Source of the DNA: Fictibacillus sp. b24
GTDB taxonomy: Bacteria > Bacillota > Bacilli > Bacillales > Fictibacillaceae
Assembly (NCBI RefSeq): GCF_030348825.1
Contig: NZ_JAUCES010000005.1
Location: 434,001 to 498,000 of the forward strand
Direction: 5' to 3'
Length of the DNA: 64,000 nt
Shown here one piece after another: positions 15,620 through 24,647 of the stretch (its first letter is position 1; each line of letters starts with the position of its first letter). A program made the position numbers and the translations under genes. Under the pieces are notes generated by a model. That model did no database searches. It was not told the origin of the DNA and saw only the letters and a list, made by a program, of their open reading frames with translations.

Positions 15620-16231
15620 ATGGAACAAAGTGCAAACACTAGAAACGGATATGAAAGCGGGTTGTACCAAGAAAATACGTATGGCACAGCTCAAACAGAA
15701 CGAGTGGCAAACCCACAAAACAGCAAACTTTTAAGGGGAATCATAATCGGTGGAATCGTTGGCGGAGCACTTGCCCTAATCGACTACAATACGCGGACAA
15801 AAGTGAAAAATACAGCTGTAGGGCTGAAGGACAGTTCGAGCAAGATGATAACTGAAGTAAAACAAAACCCGGGTGAAGTGAAGGACCAGATGATCAGCCA
15901 GTTCAAGACTGCAACAACTACCTTAAAAGATGCGATCAGTGACGCGCAAGTTCTATACGAACGCCTTAATAAAGATGTATTTGGCAATATCAATACGTTA
16001 AAAGAAATCTCGAACGAGGTTCTCTCCACGGCAAAAGAAACAAAAGGGGAGATCGGCAGCATCAGTACAAAGCTAAAAGAAGCGGGAACAGAACTAACGG
16101 AAAACCCGATCGGAAAAGATAATCTGCAAGATTATTCATCTGGATCAAATCAAACCGCATATACCACTGAAAACGATCAAAATGTGGTTTCAGTCGGCGT
16201 GACCTCTCAAAACAATCGTAAAAACCTTTAA
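15620..16231 (+). CDS. YtxH-like general stress protein
   Basis: 203 residues: a hydrophilic N-terminus of 35, one glycine-rich membrane helix (LLRGIIIGGIVGGALALI), then a long amphipathic helical region rich in Lys/Glu/Thr, and a disordered tail. The layout matches YtxH-type proteins, many of which belong to the general stress regulon; the sigma-B-like promoter at 15555 agrees. ATG 15620 follows GAAGGAGGAC. Confidence 0.65.
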   Translation: MEQSANTRNGYESGLYQENTYGTAQTERVANPQNSKLLRGIIIGGIVGGALALIDYNTRTKVKNTAVGLKDSSSKMITEVKQNPGEVKDQMISQFKTATTTLKDAISDAQVLYERLNKDVFGNINTLKEISNEVLSTAKETKGEIGSISTKLKEAGTELTENPIGKDNLQDYSSGSNQTAYTTENDQNVVSVGVTSQNNRKNL

Positions 16232-16244
16232 TACAACCAAAAAA

Positions 16245-16286
16245 ACAGCTCTCTTGTTTTGTTCAAAACAAAAGGGCTGTTTTTGC
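16245..16286 (+). terminator. Terminator
   Basis: ACAGC...CTTGTTTTG / AAAACAAAAGGGCTGT stem, then TTTTTG. Confidence 0.85.
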
Positions 16287-16298
16287 GTATATATCGAT

Positions 16299-16478
16299 TT
16301 AGCTTTTTACCACTTGACGAATATCATTTAGGCGAACAACTTGCTTTGCATCTTCAAAATGCTCGGTATAATTTTCTGTTACGGAAAAGTCCACAACAGC
16401 GGTGTTGGTCAACAATGAAGTAATTTCTCCTTTTAAGCCGTCGAACGTTTCAATAATGTCACCGATTTTAAATTCCAT
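16299..16478 (-). CDS. YkvS-like DUF2187 protein
   Basis: 59 residues: MEFKIGDIIETFDGLKGEITS ..., a KOW-like small beta-barrel of the DUF2187 family. ATG 16478 has TTGGAGGAA eight bases upstream. Unknown function; KOW folds usually bind RNA or protein partners. Confidence 0.75.
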   Translation of the reverse strand: MEFKIGDIIETFDGLKGEITSLLTNTAVVDFSVTENYTEHFEDAKQVVRLNDIRQVVKS

Positions 16479-16665
16479 GCCTTTTCCTCCAACTATTTTA
16501 TGTTTGTACTATTTTACCATAATTGTAGCGTAATTTCCTTTTATTTTTAAAAACTTCTATTTGTTAAGCATTATATCGAAAACCCAAACCCATTACCATT
16601 GAAGCGCTTTTATAAACCGCTTCCAAAATCATGCAATCTATAAGCTTTTCCCGAAATAAATTGAG

Positions 16666-16758
16666 TTATCCAGAGGTTATCCACAATTTCCTTTAAAACA
16701 AACTCATCGTCAAATCAATCTATCCACTTATTTATCCACATTATCAACAGTATCCACA
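16666..16758. other. DnaA-box cluster
   Basis: Perfect TTATCCACA boxes at 16677-16685 and 16732-16740, with near matches TTATCCAGA (16666), CTATCCACT (16720), TTATCAACA (16741) and GTATCCACA (16750), all on the same strand within 93 bases and outside any gene. There is no dnaA, dnaN or rpmH nearby, so this is not the main origin; it resembles the DnaA-binding clusters that B. subtilis has away from oriC. Confidence 0.65.
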
Positions 16759-16768
16759 GTTAAAATAA

Positions 16769-16808
16769 AACCGTCTTCCCAACCAGTTGGTCAGAAGACG
16801 GTTTTTTT
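16769..16808 (-). terminator. Terminator of the DUF1659-DUF2922 operon
   Basis: AAACCGTCTTC / GAAGACGGTTT stem with A/T tracts on both sides. Confidence 0.85.
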
Positions 16809-16833
16809 ACGGTCGCAATTTGTTCGCTAAAAC

Positions 16834-17049
16834 TTACAGCGTAATCTCGCTCACTTCACGGTCAACGATACGCGCACCTTTTTTGCTCGTATAATTTCCG
16901 CCTGATGAAGTGAAAATGTTTTGGGCGATTACGGTGTCCATCGCTGCGTTTACAGCTGCAGGATCAACCGGTTCAATCGGAGCATCCAGGCGGATCGTTA
17001 CCGTTTTATTTTCCTGGTTAAGAAACTGCAATTCAAGCACTTTGGCCAT
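16834..17049 (-). CDS. DUF2922 protein
   Basis: 71 residues with the DUF2922 pattern: LELQFLNQENKTVTIRLDAPIEPVD at the start, IFTSSGGNYTSKKGARIVDRE at the end. It lies 42 bases after the DUF1659 gene, a standard two-gene unit in Bacillaceae often with yvrJ. Role unknown. Confidence 0.8.
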   Translation of the reverse strand: MAKVLELQFLNQENKTVTIRLDAPIEPVDPAAVNAAMDTVIAQNIFTSSGGNYTSKKGARIVDREVSEITL

Positions 17050-17091
17050 TGAAATCCCTCCTCTCTATTATATTTTCCTCACGACTCCTTC

Positions 17092-17310
17092 TTAAGAGTG
17101 AATCGCGAAGGAATCATTGCGGTTGATCATCACAAGTGGATAAACTTGAAGTCCTGTCAACGCGCTTGCGACTGCATAAAGCTGGTCAGGGGTTGCAGAA
17201 GTTTTTACGTTTGCAAAGCTTTTGTACTTCACCACCGGTTTCAAGTCTGCATCAAGTCCACCGTCAAACTCTAATCGCATCGAAGAACCAATCAAAGCTG
17301 CTGTTGCCAT
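17092..17310 (-). CDS. DUF1659 protein
   Basis: 72 residues (MATAALIGSSMRLEFDGG... SFANVKTSATPDQLYAVASAL). First gene of the DUF1659-DUF2922 unit. ATG 17310 sits seven bases after AAAGGAGGTG; the frame to 17319 would start upstream without spacing. Function unknown. Confidence 0.8.
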   Translation of the reverse strand: MATAALIGSSMRLEFDGGLDADLKPVVKYKSFANVKTSATPDQLYAVASALTGLQVYPLVMINRNDSFAIHS

Positions 17311-17469
17311 GTGCCTCACCTCCTTTCACATCATAAATTCCAGTGGATGGGTAAAAGGAGGCATGGTGGTAAAAATTTTTTTTGAAGGTCTTTTTTGTTA
17401 ATGCTTTATTCTAAAAGCTCTTATCTAAAAGAGTGTGCTTTTATGTAATTTTTGTCTTCCTCTTCGTTG

Positions 17470-17610
17470 AAAAGTTGATAGGAGTGCAAGGTGCGAGACT
17501 CCTGGGGGACGAGTGGGACAGGTGAGACCCTTAAGGGCGCGTAGCGGCAAGGGGCTCACCGCCCCCCGGAAAGCGAGCAACCTGGAACGGAAAGCAACCT
17601 CTACCAAAAA
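17470..17610. repeat. GC-rich intergenic repeat R4 (inverted orientation)
   Basis: Reverse-complement copy of R1-R3: GCGAGACTCCTGGGGGACGAGTGGGACAGGTGAG ... GGAAAGCGAGCAACCTGGAACGGAAAG (abbreviated). Lies between the DUF1659 promoter and the sigma-factor upstream region. Confidence 0.75.
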
Positions 17611-17868
17611 CAACAGTAATTACATTACAGCACTTATCCACAATCAGCTTCATTTACTCAAAAACAACACCTAATTTTTACGAAATTGAGCATTTCACAC
17701 AAAAAATATATCGATTTTCGTGATTTGACACCCATTCTGTGGATAACTTTTCAAAAGTTTCCCTGCAACTTTTATCTTTTTGCATACTTTTTGAGTCAAC
17801 TTTTAAAGAGTGAGACTTTGTTTTACAAACCCACTCCAACCTATAGTGAGGGTACCGCGGAATTCCCA

Positions 17869-17884
17869 GAATGTGCGCACATTC
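17869..17884. promoter_or_regulatory. Perfect 16-bp palindrome before the sigma-factor gene
   Basis: GAATGTGCGCACATTC is self-complementary and ends two bases before the ribosome site AAGGAAG. GGAATTCC and GGTACC palindromes lie just upstream. Could be an operator or an RNA hairpin that masks the ribosome site. Confidence 0.45.
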
Positions 17885-17901
17885 CATAAGGAAGTATTCC
17901 C

Positions 17902-18402
17902 ATGAAAAACATGCCCTTTGAAGAAGTAGCAGCCATGTTTGACCCTCTCATCAAGTCCCAGATCAAGCGGTATCACCTCACCACCCATTTTGATCAATAC
18001 TATCAAGCTGGTTTACTCGGACTCTGGAAAGCTTACGAAACGTTTGATGCGGAAAAAGGGCAGTTCTCTTCCTACGCCTTTCTTCTTGTTCGAGGACGTA
18101 TTTTACAAGAATTGAGAAAAGAAGCGACGCGGCTAGAAAAAGAGGTGAGTCATGATCCGCACGAGTCGCTGACGTTTCAGCATTTGACCCATCAAGACCA
18201 CATTCCGTATTTAGAAGACGAAACACTGAATCTATATCTAATGCACCTTACGGAAAATCAGCAGCGGTGGGTTATCCAGCGGATTTTTCACATGAAGAGT
18301 GAAGCCGAGATAGCGAATCAGTTTGGGGTTACTCTATACGCGGTGAAGTCATGGAGGAAGGCTGCCATCAAGAAGCTTAGGACAGTTTTAATTACCCAAT
18401 AA
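17902..18402 (+). CDS. Sigma-70 family RNA polymerase sigma factor (two-domain type)
   Basis: 166 residues. Region 2 is clear: DQYYQAGLLGLWKAYETFD, GQFSSYAFLLVRGRILQELRK. Region 4 helix-turn-helix: MKSEAEIANQFGVTLYAVKSWRKAAIKKLR. Regions 1 and 3 are absent, as in ECF-like or SigH-like small factors. ATG 17902 follows AAGGAAG. No anti-sigma gene is adjacent; the next gene is a DUF6583-like membrane protein. Target promoters unknown. Confidence 0.8.
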   Translation: MKNMPFEEVAAMFDPLIKSQIKRYHLTTHFDQYYQAGLLGLWKAYETFDAEKGQFSSYAFLLVRGRILQELRKEATRLEKEVSHDPHESLTFQHLTHQDHIPYLEDETLNLYLMHLTENQQRWVIQRIFHMKSEAEIANQFGVTLYAVKSWRKAAIKKLRTVLITQ

Positions 18403-18596
18403 AATCAAACTTTCTTACTATGTGATTTGATGGATATAATTCTAGAATTAGGGTATAGTAGAAAACTGTGGGCGAAAAATTCCTTTTTTACCCATAAAAG
18501 CCAATAGAGAAAGAAGCTGCTATTTTTTTAGAATAACAGTGTAATAAGTTGGTAGGACAAAGCTTATATATTTATTAAGAGGGGGACAACCAAACG

Positions 18597-20228
18597 ATGG
18601 AAACACAAGTTAATCAGAGTACTGGAAACAAGAAACGACCGTTGATCATTGGCCTTGCGATTATTGCAGTGCTTGCAATCGGAGCAACTGCTTATGCCAT
18701 GTTCATTGACCTATCTCCGCGTGAATTGTACTTAAAATCAGAACTGAAAACATTTAAAGCCCTAAACGAATCTTTTGAAGACAGCTTTGGAGACGCGCTT
18801 GCTCTTCAAGACAAACAGCGTGAAGAAGCGTATAAATCTGAAGCGCGCGTAGGTGTAGAAGTGGATCCTGCAATGTTTGGAGCAGGCGGAATGGAAGCGA
18901 TGATGATCGGATCTATTCTATCAAACAGTGAAATTAAAATGACAACACAGCACGACCCTAAAAAAGAAGAAGGATCTGCAGGAGTTGCGTTAACAATGAA
19001 CAACGCAGACCTTGTAAAAGCTGATTTTTACCAAAACAACAAGCAAACAGCAGTGAGTATTCCTGCTGCATACGACAAGAACGTTTATTTTCCGAACAAT
19101 CAGTTTGGCGACGTAATGCGTAAGTTCGACCCATCATACGAAGGCATGGAAAAGCTTGAAAACTTCTTTAAAGCGATCGAAGGCGACGTAAGCGAAGAAG
19201 CGCGTGACGAAGCGTTCCAAGAGTTTGCAAAAGTATATGCGGACAGCGTTAAAGATGAAAACGTAACAATGAAGGACGATGTTGACTTTAAAGGCGAGAA
19301 GCTTCGCGAACTAACGGTTTCTCTATCTGAAAAAGAAACAAAAACAATGCTTGTGAACTTTATTGAAAAGATTGAAAAAGACGACGAAATCCTAGATGCA
19401 ATCGCTGAGCAAACAGCATTGCAAGGCGGACTTCAAACAGGCATGATGGCACCAACAGGCAACATGAGCAAAGAAGACGCGAAAAAAGAACTGAAAAAAG
19501 TTTTAGCTGATGCAAAAAAAGGGATTAACGATGATCTGCAGATCCCTGGCGGCATGAAGCAAGTTGTAATCATCGATGGAGACGATAAAGTAGTAAGCCG
19601 TGATCTTTCGATGAAAATTGGCGCTAACGGTGAAGAAGCCGTTCCGATGAACTACAAGTCTGAAAGCTGGACGAAGGGTGATGTAACGAACTCTTCTTGG
19701 GTTCTTAACGCAGGTCCTGAAGACGAAACTTTGCTTGTGGACGTGAAAATGGAAAGCGAACCAAAAGGCAAAGACGGCAAGAAACGAGACATTAAAGCAA
19801 AATTTGAAATGACGGAAAACGGTACAACAGAAGGGATCGGATTCCACATTAAAGGTGAAGGCACGGATAAAAAATCCAAGTGGACAGCAAACCTTGTCCC
19901 AGCTGGCGATGCACCGATGGAACTTCCGGATATGACGATTGAGATCGAGCATACAGGTGACCAGAATCTTGATAAAGATTATGCGAACCACGATTACAAA
20001 GTAACATTGACTGGCAACGACGCAACAATGGGCGACATCAACGTTGGACTTAACATCAAAACAAAAACAACGTTTGGTGAGAAGCTGAAGTTCCTTGAGT
20101 TATCAGAAGGAAAAGCAGTAAACGTTGCTGAGATGAGCGATGCTGAAATGATGGGCATGATGAGCGAAATTCAGCGTAACATCGAGCAGTTTGTAGGCGA
20201 AAATGCTTCAATGTTCCAAGGACTCTAA
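18597..20228 (+). CDS. Membrane-anchored DUF6583-like protein
   Basis: 543 residues. A short cytoplasmic Lys/Arg tail and one membrane helix (about 17-40) are followed by a large extracytoplasmic domain, acidic, with repeated beta-rich segments and no cysteine. Layout and composition resemble the Bacillus DUF6583 family; function unknown. RBS AGAGGGGGAC. Preceded by a 190-base leader; closed by the hairpin at 20245. Confidence 0.6.
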   Translation: METQVNQSTGNKKRPLIIGLAIIAVLAIGATAYAMFIDLSPRELYLKSELKTFKALNESFEDSFGDALALQDKQREEAYKSEARVGVEVDPAMFGAGGMEAMMIGSILSNSEIKMTTQHDPKKEEGSAGVALTMNNADLVKADFYQNNKQTAVSIPAAYDKNVYFPNNQFGDVMRKFDPSYEGMEKLENFFKAIEGDVSEEARDEAFQEFAKVYADSVKDENVTMKDDVDFKGEKLRELTVSLSEKETKTMLVNFIEKIEKDDEILDAIAEQTALQGGLQTGMMAPTGNMSKEDAKKELKKVLADAKKGINDDLQIPGGMKQVVIIDGDDKVVSRDLSMKIGANGEEAVPMNYKSESWTKGDVTNSSWVLNAGPEDETLLVDVKMESEPKGKDGKKRDIKAKFEMTENGTTEGIGFHIKGEGTDKKSKWTANLVPAGDAPMELPDMTIEIEHTGDQNLDKDYANHDYKVTLTGNDATMGDINVGLNIKTKTTFGEKLKFLELSEGKAVNVAEMSDAEMMGMMSEIQRNIEQFVGENASMFQGL

Positions 20229-20244
20229 ACTAGATTTATAATAA

Positions 20245-20293
20245 GAAGGACAGAGATAACTTCACACAAAGTTGATCTTTGTCCTTTTTTTAC
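20245..20293 (+). terminator. Terminator
   Basis: AAGGACAGAGATAACTT / AAGTTGATCTTTGTCCTT stem then TTTTTT. Confidence 0.8.
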
Positions 20294-20355
20294 ACACATG
20301 ATGACATTTGCTAACCTGGATGAAACAAATACTTTTAAGCGAAAGGAACGACACT

Positions 20356-21585
20356 ATGAGGCAAACGCTACTCATTGCCCATCTAACGGTAAAATGCTGG
20401 CTCAAACAGCCGTTTCCGCTGTTCGCCATGATGCTGTTTCCGATCCTTTTGCTCGGAATCACTTATCTTGGACTAAAACCGCTGCTCGAAGAAAAGCAGT
20501 GGGTCGAACCTTTTGCCGTAGCGATCGTGGATGAAGATAACACCTTTGAAACAAAACTGCTGATGAAGCAGTATGAAGAATCAGAAGAACTGCAAAACGT
20601 CCTTGTTTTTGAAAAAACAGATGCTTCGACCGCAAGTGAGCGGTTGACCGCGAATGAAATCGCTGGAATAGTCATCGTGCCAGATGGATTCACAAAGGGC
20701 ATACGCCGCGGCAAGAACATTCCCGTTGCTGTGATCGGAAACCCAGAGCGCCCTTTTCAAGCTGAACTGCTGAAGCAAGTGATGGTGTCTAACGCAAACT
20801 TGATTTCCTCGGCCCAAAGCGGAGCGAACGCAGCTTTTCACTATTTGCGGAAGATGGGCTTAAGTTCTGAGGAATTTGCGAAATATCGTGACACCATTAT
20901 TACCGATTTTACTCTCCAGGCTTTAAACCGAAACAAAATCTATGAAACCGAAACACTAAGTGCGTTCGGCGGAATCACGACGGTTGAGTTTTACAGTTTG
21001 TCGGGCGTGTTGATTCTGCTATTAGTCGGCGGATTGTTCGGCATGAGCTTAACGGCAAGAAGTGAACAAACAGCTCTCCGCGAAAGACTAAAACTTCAAG
21101 GCGTAAGGTCGGGCGTCTTCTTTTTTAGCAACATTCTGTCCGTTTTCGTGCTGCTCGTCATCCAAAGTATTATCCTGATATCCCTTTTCTACAGCGTCAC
21201 CAAAACGTGGAGCCTATCCGCAACATTAATTCTGCTCGCATTCTGTTTAGTGGTATCCTCCATTTTCGCACTCGTTCAAGAGCTCTTTCAGCGAAACGGA
21301 GCAAAGTGGGGTACGGGCATCATACTCGTCGTAAGTATGGCTGCCACGAGCGGAAGTATTTTACCATTATCCTACCTGCCTGAAATGTGGCACAGCGCAA
21401 GCTTTCTTAATGTGGTGCACCACGCACACAGCGGTTTAGTAGAGTCGCTCTTTGTCGGCGATGATTCTTGGATGCCGGTAATCATGTTACTCAGTATTTC
21501 TGTTACAATTTGGGCTGCGGGATTACTACTTATTACAATAAAGAAGAGGTTGCCATGGTCTGGACAATTGCCTTTACACGTATAA
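20356..21585 (+). CDS. ABC-2 type exporter permease, subunit 1
   Basis: 409 residues: one N-terminal helix, a large extracytoplasmic domain (about 40-215), then five or six helices (ABC2_membrane_3 layout). First gene of a three-gene ABC exporter operon with the next permease (31-base overlap) and an ATPase. ATG 20356 follows GCGAAAGGAACG; the upstream ATG at 20308 lies in the preceding terminator tail. Substrate unknown: such heteromeric exporters carry antimicrobials, lipids or sodium. Confidence 0.8.
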   Translation: MRQTLLIAHLTVKCWLKQPFPLFAMMLFPILLLGITYLGLKPLLEEKQWVEPFAVAIVDEDNTFETKLLMKQYEESEELQNVLVFEKTDASTASERLTANEIAGIVIVPDGFTKGIRRGKNIPVAVIGNPERPFQAELLKQVMVSNANLISSAQSGANAAFHYLRKMGLSSEEFAKYRDTIITDFTLQALNRNKIYETETLSAFGGITTVEFYSLSGVLILLLVGGLFGMSLTARSEQTALRERLKLQGVRSGVFFFSNILSVFVLLVIQSIILISLFYSVTKTWSLSATLILLAFCLVVSSIFALVQELFQRNGAKWGTGIILVVSMAATSGSILPLSYLPEMWHSASFLNVVHHAHSGLVESLFVGDDSWMPVIMLLSISVTIWAAGLLLITIKKRLPWSGQLPLHV

Positions 21586-22721
21586 AATTATTGCTTCAAA
21601 GTCCGTTGAGCTGGATCGGCTTGTTGATTCCCGTCCTATTGCTGAGTTTTTTAAACATGTCTGTTGAAAAGACCGCGAACGCAACGAAAATCCCTGTCGT
21701 AATCGTGGATGAGGATGCTACAGAATACTCCAAAACCGTTATTGAAAGAGTGAGTAAAAATCCAGCGATCGCTGTAAGTGTGAGTAACGAAGACGAAGCC
21801 CGTCTACAAATCGAGACGCAAAAAGCGGCAATCGGTTTTCTCATACCAAAAGGATTTATGGATCAAATTCAGAAAAATGATGAAGACGGACTCGTGACCA
21901 TGTGGCTCTCAACCGGTACTATTTCACACGGCTTAGTGCGCGAAATTTTTGCAAGCGAAGTGAAACGTTTGTCGAGTAATTCGTATGGCGCGAACACCGT
22001 GTTAAAAACGTACGGAAAGAGCGAAAATCTCAATGCCGCAGAACAAGCATCCGTCTGGAAAGATGCTTGGGCGTTTAGCGACAAACATTGGGAGCCAAAA
22101 CCGCTCATGACTATTGATTACAAAGTCGGCGTCACGAGTGAAAAAGCCGAAACGGCTGAGACCGGATCCGCAGCTTCAATCTATATTCCCGGAATGCTCG
22201 TCCTCTTAATGCTGTTCAGCTTTTTATGGAACAGCTGGCCAATCAAAGACCGCAATTCAGGCATGCGCTCAAGAGTCCCATATTCGGTGGGCAGATTTTC
22301 TGTGTATTGGATCGGTAATGCCCTCGGGGTGCTGATTTTACAGTTTGTGCTTCTGGTTCTGTTATGTGGTTTTGGCTGGTGGAAAGGTGAACTCGAGGTA
22401 AACGGAGCGGTAATTTTTGCGCTCATAGGATATGTGCTGTTTTTAAATGCGCTATCCTTGACTTTCGCCTATTTTGTTCACGCCAACCGCACATGGCAGG
22501 CGATTACACTTTTTGTTGTGCTCGCCACATCGCTATTAAGCGGAACCTTTTTTCCGAGTGACGAACTTTCAAGCTTTTTAGAACGAGCCGCACAATGGAC
22601 CCCTCAATATTGGGTCATATCATCACTGCACCAGGATACACTGCTGATCCCACTTGTTTTTGTAGGAATCAGCATTATCTTATACGGACTTTCAACGATA
22701 AAGGCAGGTGACAACGCTTGA
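21555..22721 (+). CDS. ABC-2 type exporter permease, subunit 2
   Basis: 388 residues, same topology as subunit 1 (N-terminal helix, outer domain with VVIVDEDATEYSK, then helices from about residue 210). Both permeases share the DED motif near residue 50 of the outer domain, so they are paralogues and likely heterodimerise. ATG 21555 follows AAGAAGAGG inside the end of the first gene. Confidence 0.8.
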   Translation: MVWTIAFTRIKLLLQSPLSWIGLLIPVLLLSFLNMSVEKTANATKIPVVIVDEDATEYSKTVIERVSKNPAIAVSVSNEDEARLQIETQKAAIGFLIPKGFMDQIQKNDEDGLVTMWLSTGTISHGLVREIFASEVKRLSSNSYGANTVLKTYGKSENLNAAEQASVWKDAWAFSDKHWEPKPLMTIDYKVGVTSEKAETAETGSAASIYIPGMLVLLMLFSFLWNSWPIKDRNSGMRSRVPYSVGRFSVYWIGNALGVLILQFVLLVLLCGFGWWKGELEVNGAVIFALIGYVLFLNALSLTFAYFVHANRTWQAITLFVVLATSLLSGTFFPSDELSSFLERAAQWTPQYWVISSLHQDTLLIPLVFVGISIILYGLSTIKAGDNA

Positions 22722-23431
22722 TTGCTGCAGAAAATCTAACAAAGAAATTTGGCAGAAAAGAAGTTTTAAAGAATATCAATTTCATAATTCAAAAAGGAGA
22801 AACCGTCGGCGTTGTAGGCCCAAACGGCGCTGGAAAGTCTACGTTGCTTAGAATCATCGCAACCATCATGAGCGCGTCAAGCGGAACGGTTGAGGTCGAT
22901 GAATTAGATGTGAAAAAAGAGAAAAAGGCGATCCGTCAAAAAATCGGATATGTACCGCAAGAAATTGCCGTGTATCATGAGTTAACAACGCGAGAGAATT
23001 TAAGATTTTTTGGAAAGTTAGCGAACAATTCATCTGAAGAAAGATGGATGAAACGTTGTGAAGAATGGCGGCTTGCTGAGCATTTGGATAAAAAAGTGAA
23101 GCATCTGTCTGGCGGTAATCAGCGAAAACTTAACATCTTGATCGCGATGCTGCATGACCCGGAGATTTTGATTTTGGACGAACCAACAGTAGGAATAGAT
23201 ATCTCTGCAAAACAGGAAATCGTGAATGATTTGCGCGAGCTTGGAATGGAAGGGAAGACCATCCTATATTCCAGCCACGACGCGCAAGAGCTTGAAACAT
23301 TATGCACCTCCTTTTTAATTTTAAAAGAAGGTGAGCTGCTGTTTTACGGATCCAAACAAAAAGTAAGGCAGTTTGGGTCGATTGCGCAATCAAAGAATTT
23401 TGCGGAGACGCTTGGGGAGATAGTGGGTTAA
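22718..23431 (+). CDS. ABC exporter ATP-binding protein
   Basis: 237 residues with Walker A GPNGAGKST, Q-loop YVPQEI, signature LSGGN, Walker B ILILDEPT and H-loop SSHD. Energises the two permeases upstream. It starts with TTG overlapping the stop of the second permease (TTGA), preceded by AAGGCAGGTG. The signature is LSGGNQRK rather than LSGGQ, common in this exporter class. Confidence 0.9.
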   Translation: MIAAENLTKKFGRKEVLKNINFIIQKGETVGVVGPNGAGKSTLLRIIATIMSASSGTVEVDELDVKKEKKAIRQKIGYVPQEIAVYHELTTRENLRFFGKLANNSSEERWMKRCEEWRLAEHLDKKVKHLSGGNQRKLNILIAMLHDPEILILDEPTVGIDISAKQEIVNDLRELGMEGKTILYSSHDAQELETLCTSFLILKEGELLFYGSKQKVRQFGSIAQSKNFAETLGEIVG

Positions 23432-23440
23432 AAATTTGGC

Positions 23441-23478
23441 AAAGGATTATTCTCATAAGTGAGAGTAATCCTTTTTTT
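23441..23478 (+). terminator. Terminator of the ABC operon
   Basis: AAGGATTATTCTC / GAGAGTAATCCTT stem then TTTTTTA. Confidence 0.85.
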
Positions 23479-23631
23479 ATTTTAAAATATCAAATAAAGC
23501 TCATTCGACTTAGTTTGACAAGATGGACCAAATTCCTATTTTCCGTAACTCAACCGTAAAACACAACCTCTTTTTTATATAGTAGGATAATAATAGATTA
23601 CTTGGAAAATTAAAGGGGTTAGGGATAAATA

Positions 23632-24285
23632 ATGAAAAAATGGATAGCAACATCAGTTTTAGGAGCAACTTTATTATTGTCGCCACTTCAGGCATTTGCA
23701 AATATCGGAGATCAAACACTTCGTCCAACAATGACGCATTCAGATGTAAAAACATTACAATCAATATTGCGCGATAAAGGATACTTTACATATAGCGGTT
23801 CATATACATCGTATTATGGATCCTACACAAAGAGTGCCGTAGTAAGTTTTCAGCGTGCTAAGGGCTTAACAGCTGACGGTATCGCTGGTCGCAACACGTT
23901 TAACAAACTAGGAGTCTATAACGTTAACAACTCCTATTTAGTAGAATACGCAAAACGTTATCAAGGCACTCCTTACAAATGGGGCGGAACAACACCATCT
24001 GGTTTTGACTGTTCAGGATACATCAACTATGTATTTAAAAACTCGCACAACATTACGCTGCCACGTACAGTTAAAGATATGTGGGCAAATACAGGTTATA
24101 AAGTATCAACACAAGCTGTAGGTGACCTTGTATTCTTTGAAACGTACGAGCCAGGCGCTTCACACATGGGAATCTATATTGGGAACGGGAAGTTCATACA
24201 CGCTGGATCATCAACGGGTGTAACAATCGCTGATATGAACAATTCATATTGGGGACCACGTTATTACGGGACGAAACGCTTATAA
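23632..24285 (+). CDS. Secreted NlpC/P60 peptidoglycan endopeptidase with PG-binding domain
   Basis: 217 residues: signal peptide (1-23, ending AFA), PG_binding_1 domain (about 35-85, SDVKTLQSILRDKGYF ... GRNTFNKLG), then NlpC/P60 (105-217). Catalytic Cys in SGFDCSGYINY, His in ASHMGIYIGNG, third residue in FIHAGSS. It should cleave gamma-D-Glu-diaminopimelate peptide bonds in wall turnover. Single gene with its own terminator; the ribosome site is weak (GGGGTTAGGGATAA). Confidence 0.92.
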   Translation: MKKWIATSVLGATLLLSPLQAFANIGDQTLRPTMTHSDVKTLQSILRDKGYFTYSGSYTSYYGSYTKSAVVSFQRAKGLTADGIAGRNTFNKLGVYNVNNSYLVEYAKRYQGTPYKWGGTTPSGFDCSGYINYVFKNSHNITLPRTVKDMWANTGYKVSTQAVGDLVFFETYEPGASHMGIYIGNGKFIHAGSSTGVTIADMNNSYWGPRYYGTKRL

Positions 24286-24290
24286 TCGAA

Positions 24291-24331
24291 AAAGAGGATG
24301 ACCTTTTGTTAGGTCACTCCTCTTTTTTATG
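24291..24331 (+). terminator. Terminator
   Basis: AAGAGGATGACCT / AGGTCACTCCTCTT stem then TTTTAT. Confidence 0.85.
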
Positions 24332-24344
24332 TCTATGATATGAA

Positions 24345-24647
24345 TTAATAAACCAAATCTCTCTTTTTACTTCTATTATTTAATACTGTTTTTCTCTTGC
24401 CCTCGGTAATTGTTTGATCCGCGTCATAACTTAACTCTGAAAAGAAACAAAAGCGAGTAGCGGTATGTGGGTAAGATAACTGATTTAAATCAAGCCCCGT
24501 TGTGCAGAATACCTCTTGTATACAATCTAATGCGACACTTTCTAAACCATGATTGATAACTTCTTGCATATCTTCAAAGTCTGTCATTCGGGATATGGTT
24601 GTCCCATTCCGGTAATAGGTAAACTTTACTCCAACTTGATTACTCAT
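24345..24647 (-). CDS. Hypothetical protein
   Basis: 100 residues, mixed alpha/beta, no signal or membrane segment. ATG 24647 has ACGGAGGT eight bases upstream; the longer frame to 24704 lacks one. No family recognised. The 350 bases upstream to 24997 hold no other gene. Confidence 0.5.
   Translation of the reverse strand: MSNQVGVKFTYYRNGTTISRMTDFEDMQEVINHGLESVALDCIQEVFCTTGLDLNQLSYPHTATRFCFFSELSYDADQTITEGKRKTVLNNRSKKRDLVY

Noticed and set aside
16666-16758. Chromosome replication origin
   Set aside because: DnaA boxes are present but dnaA, dnaN, rpmH and a typical DNA-unwinding element are not; a secondary DnaA-binding cluster is the better reading.
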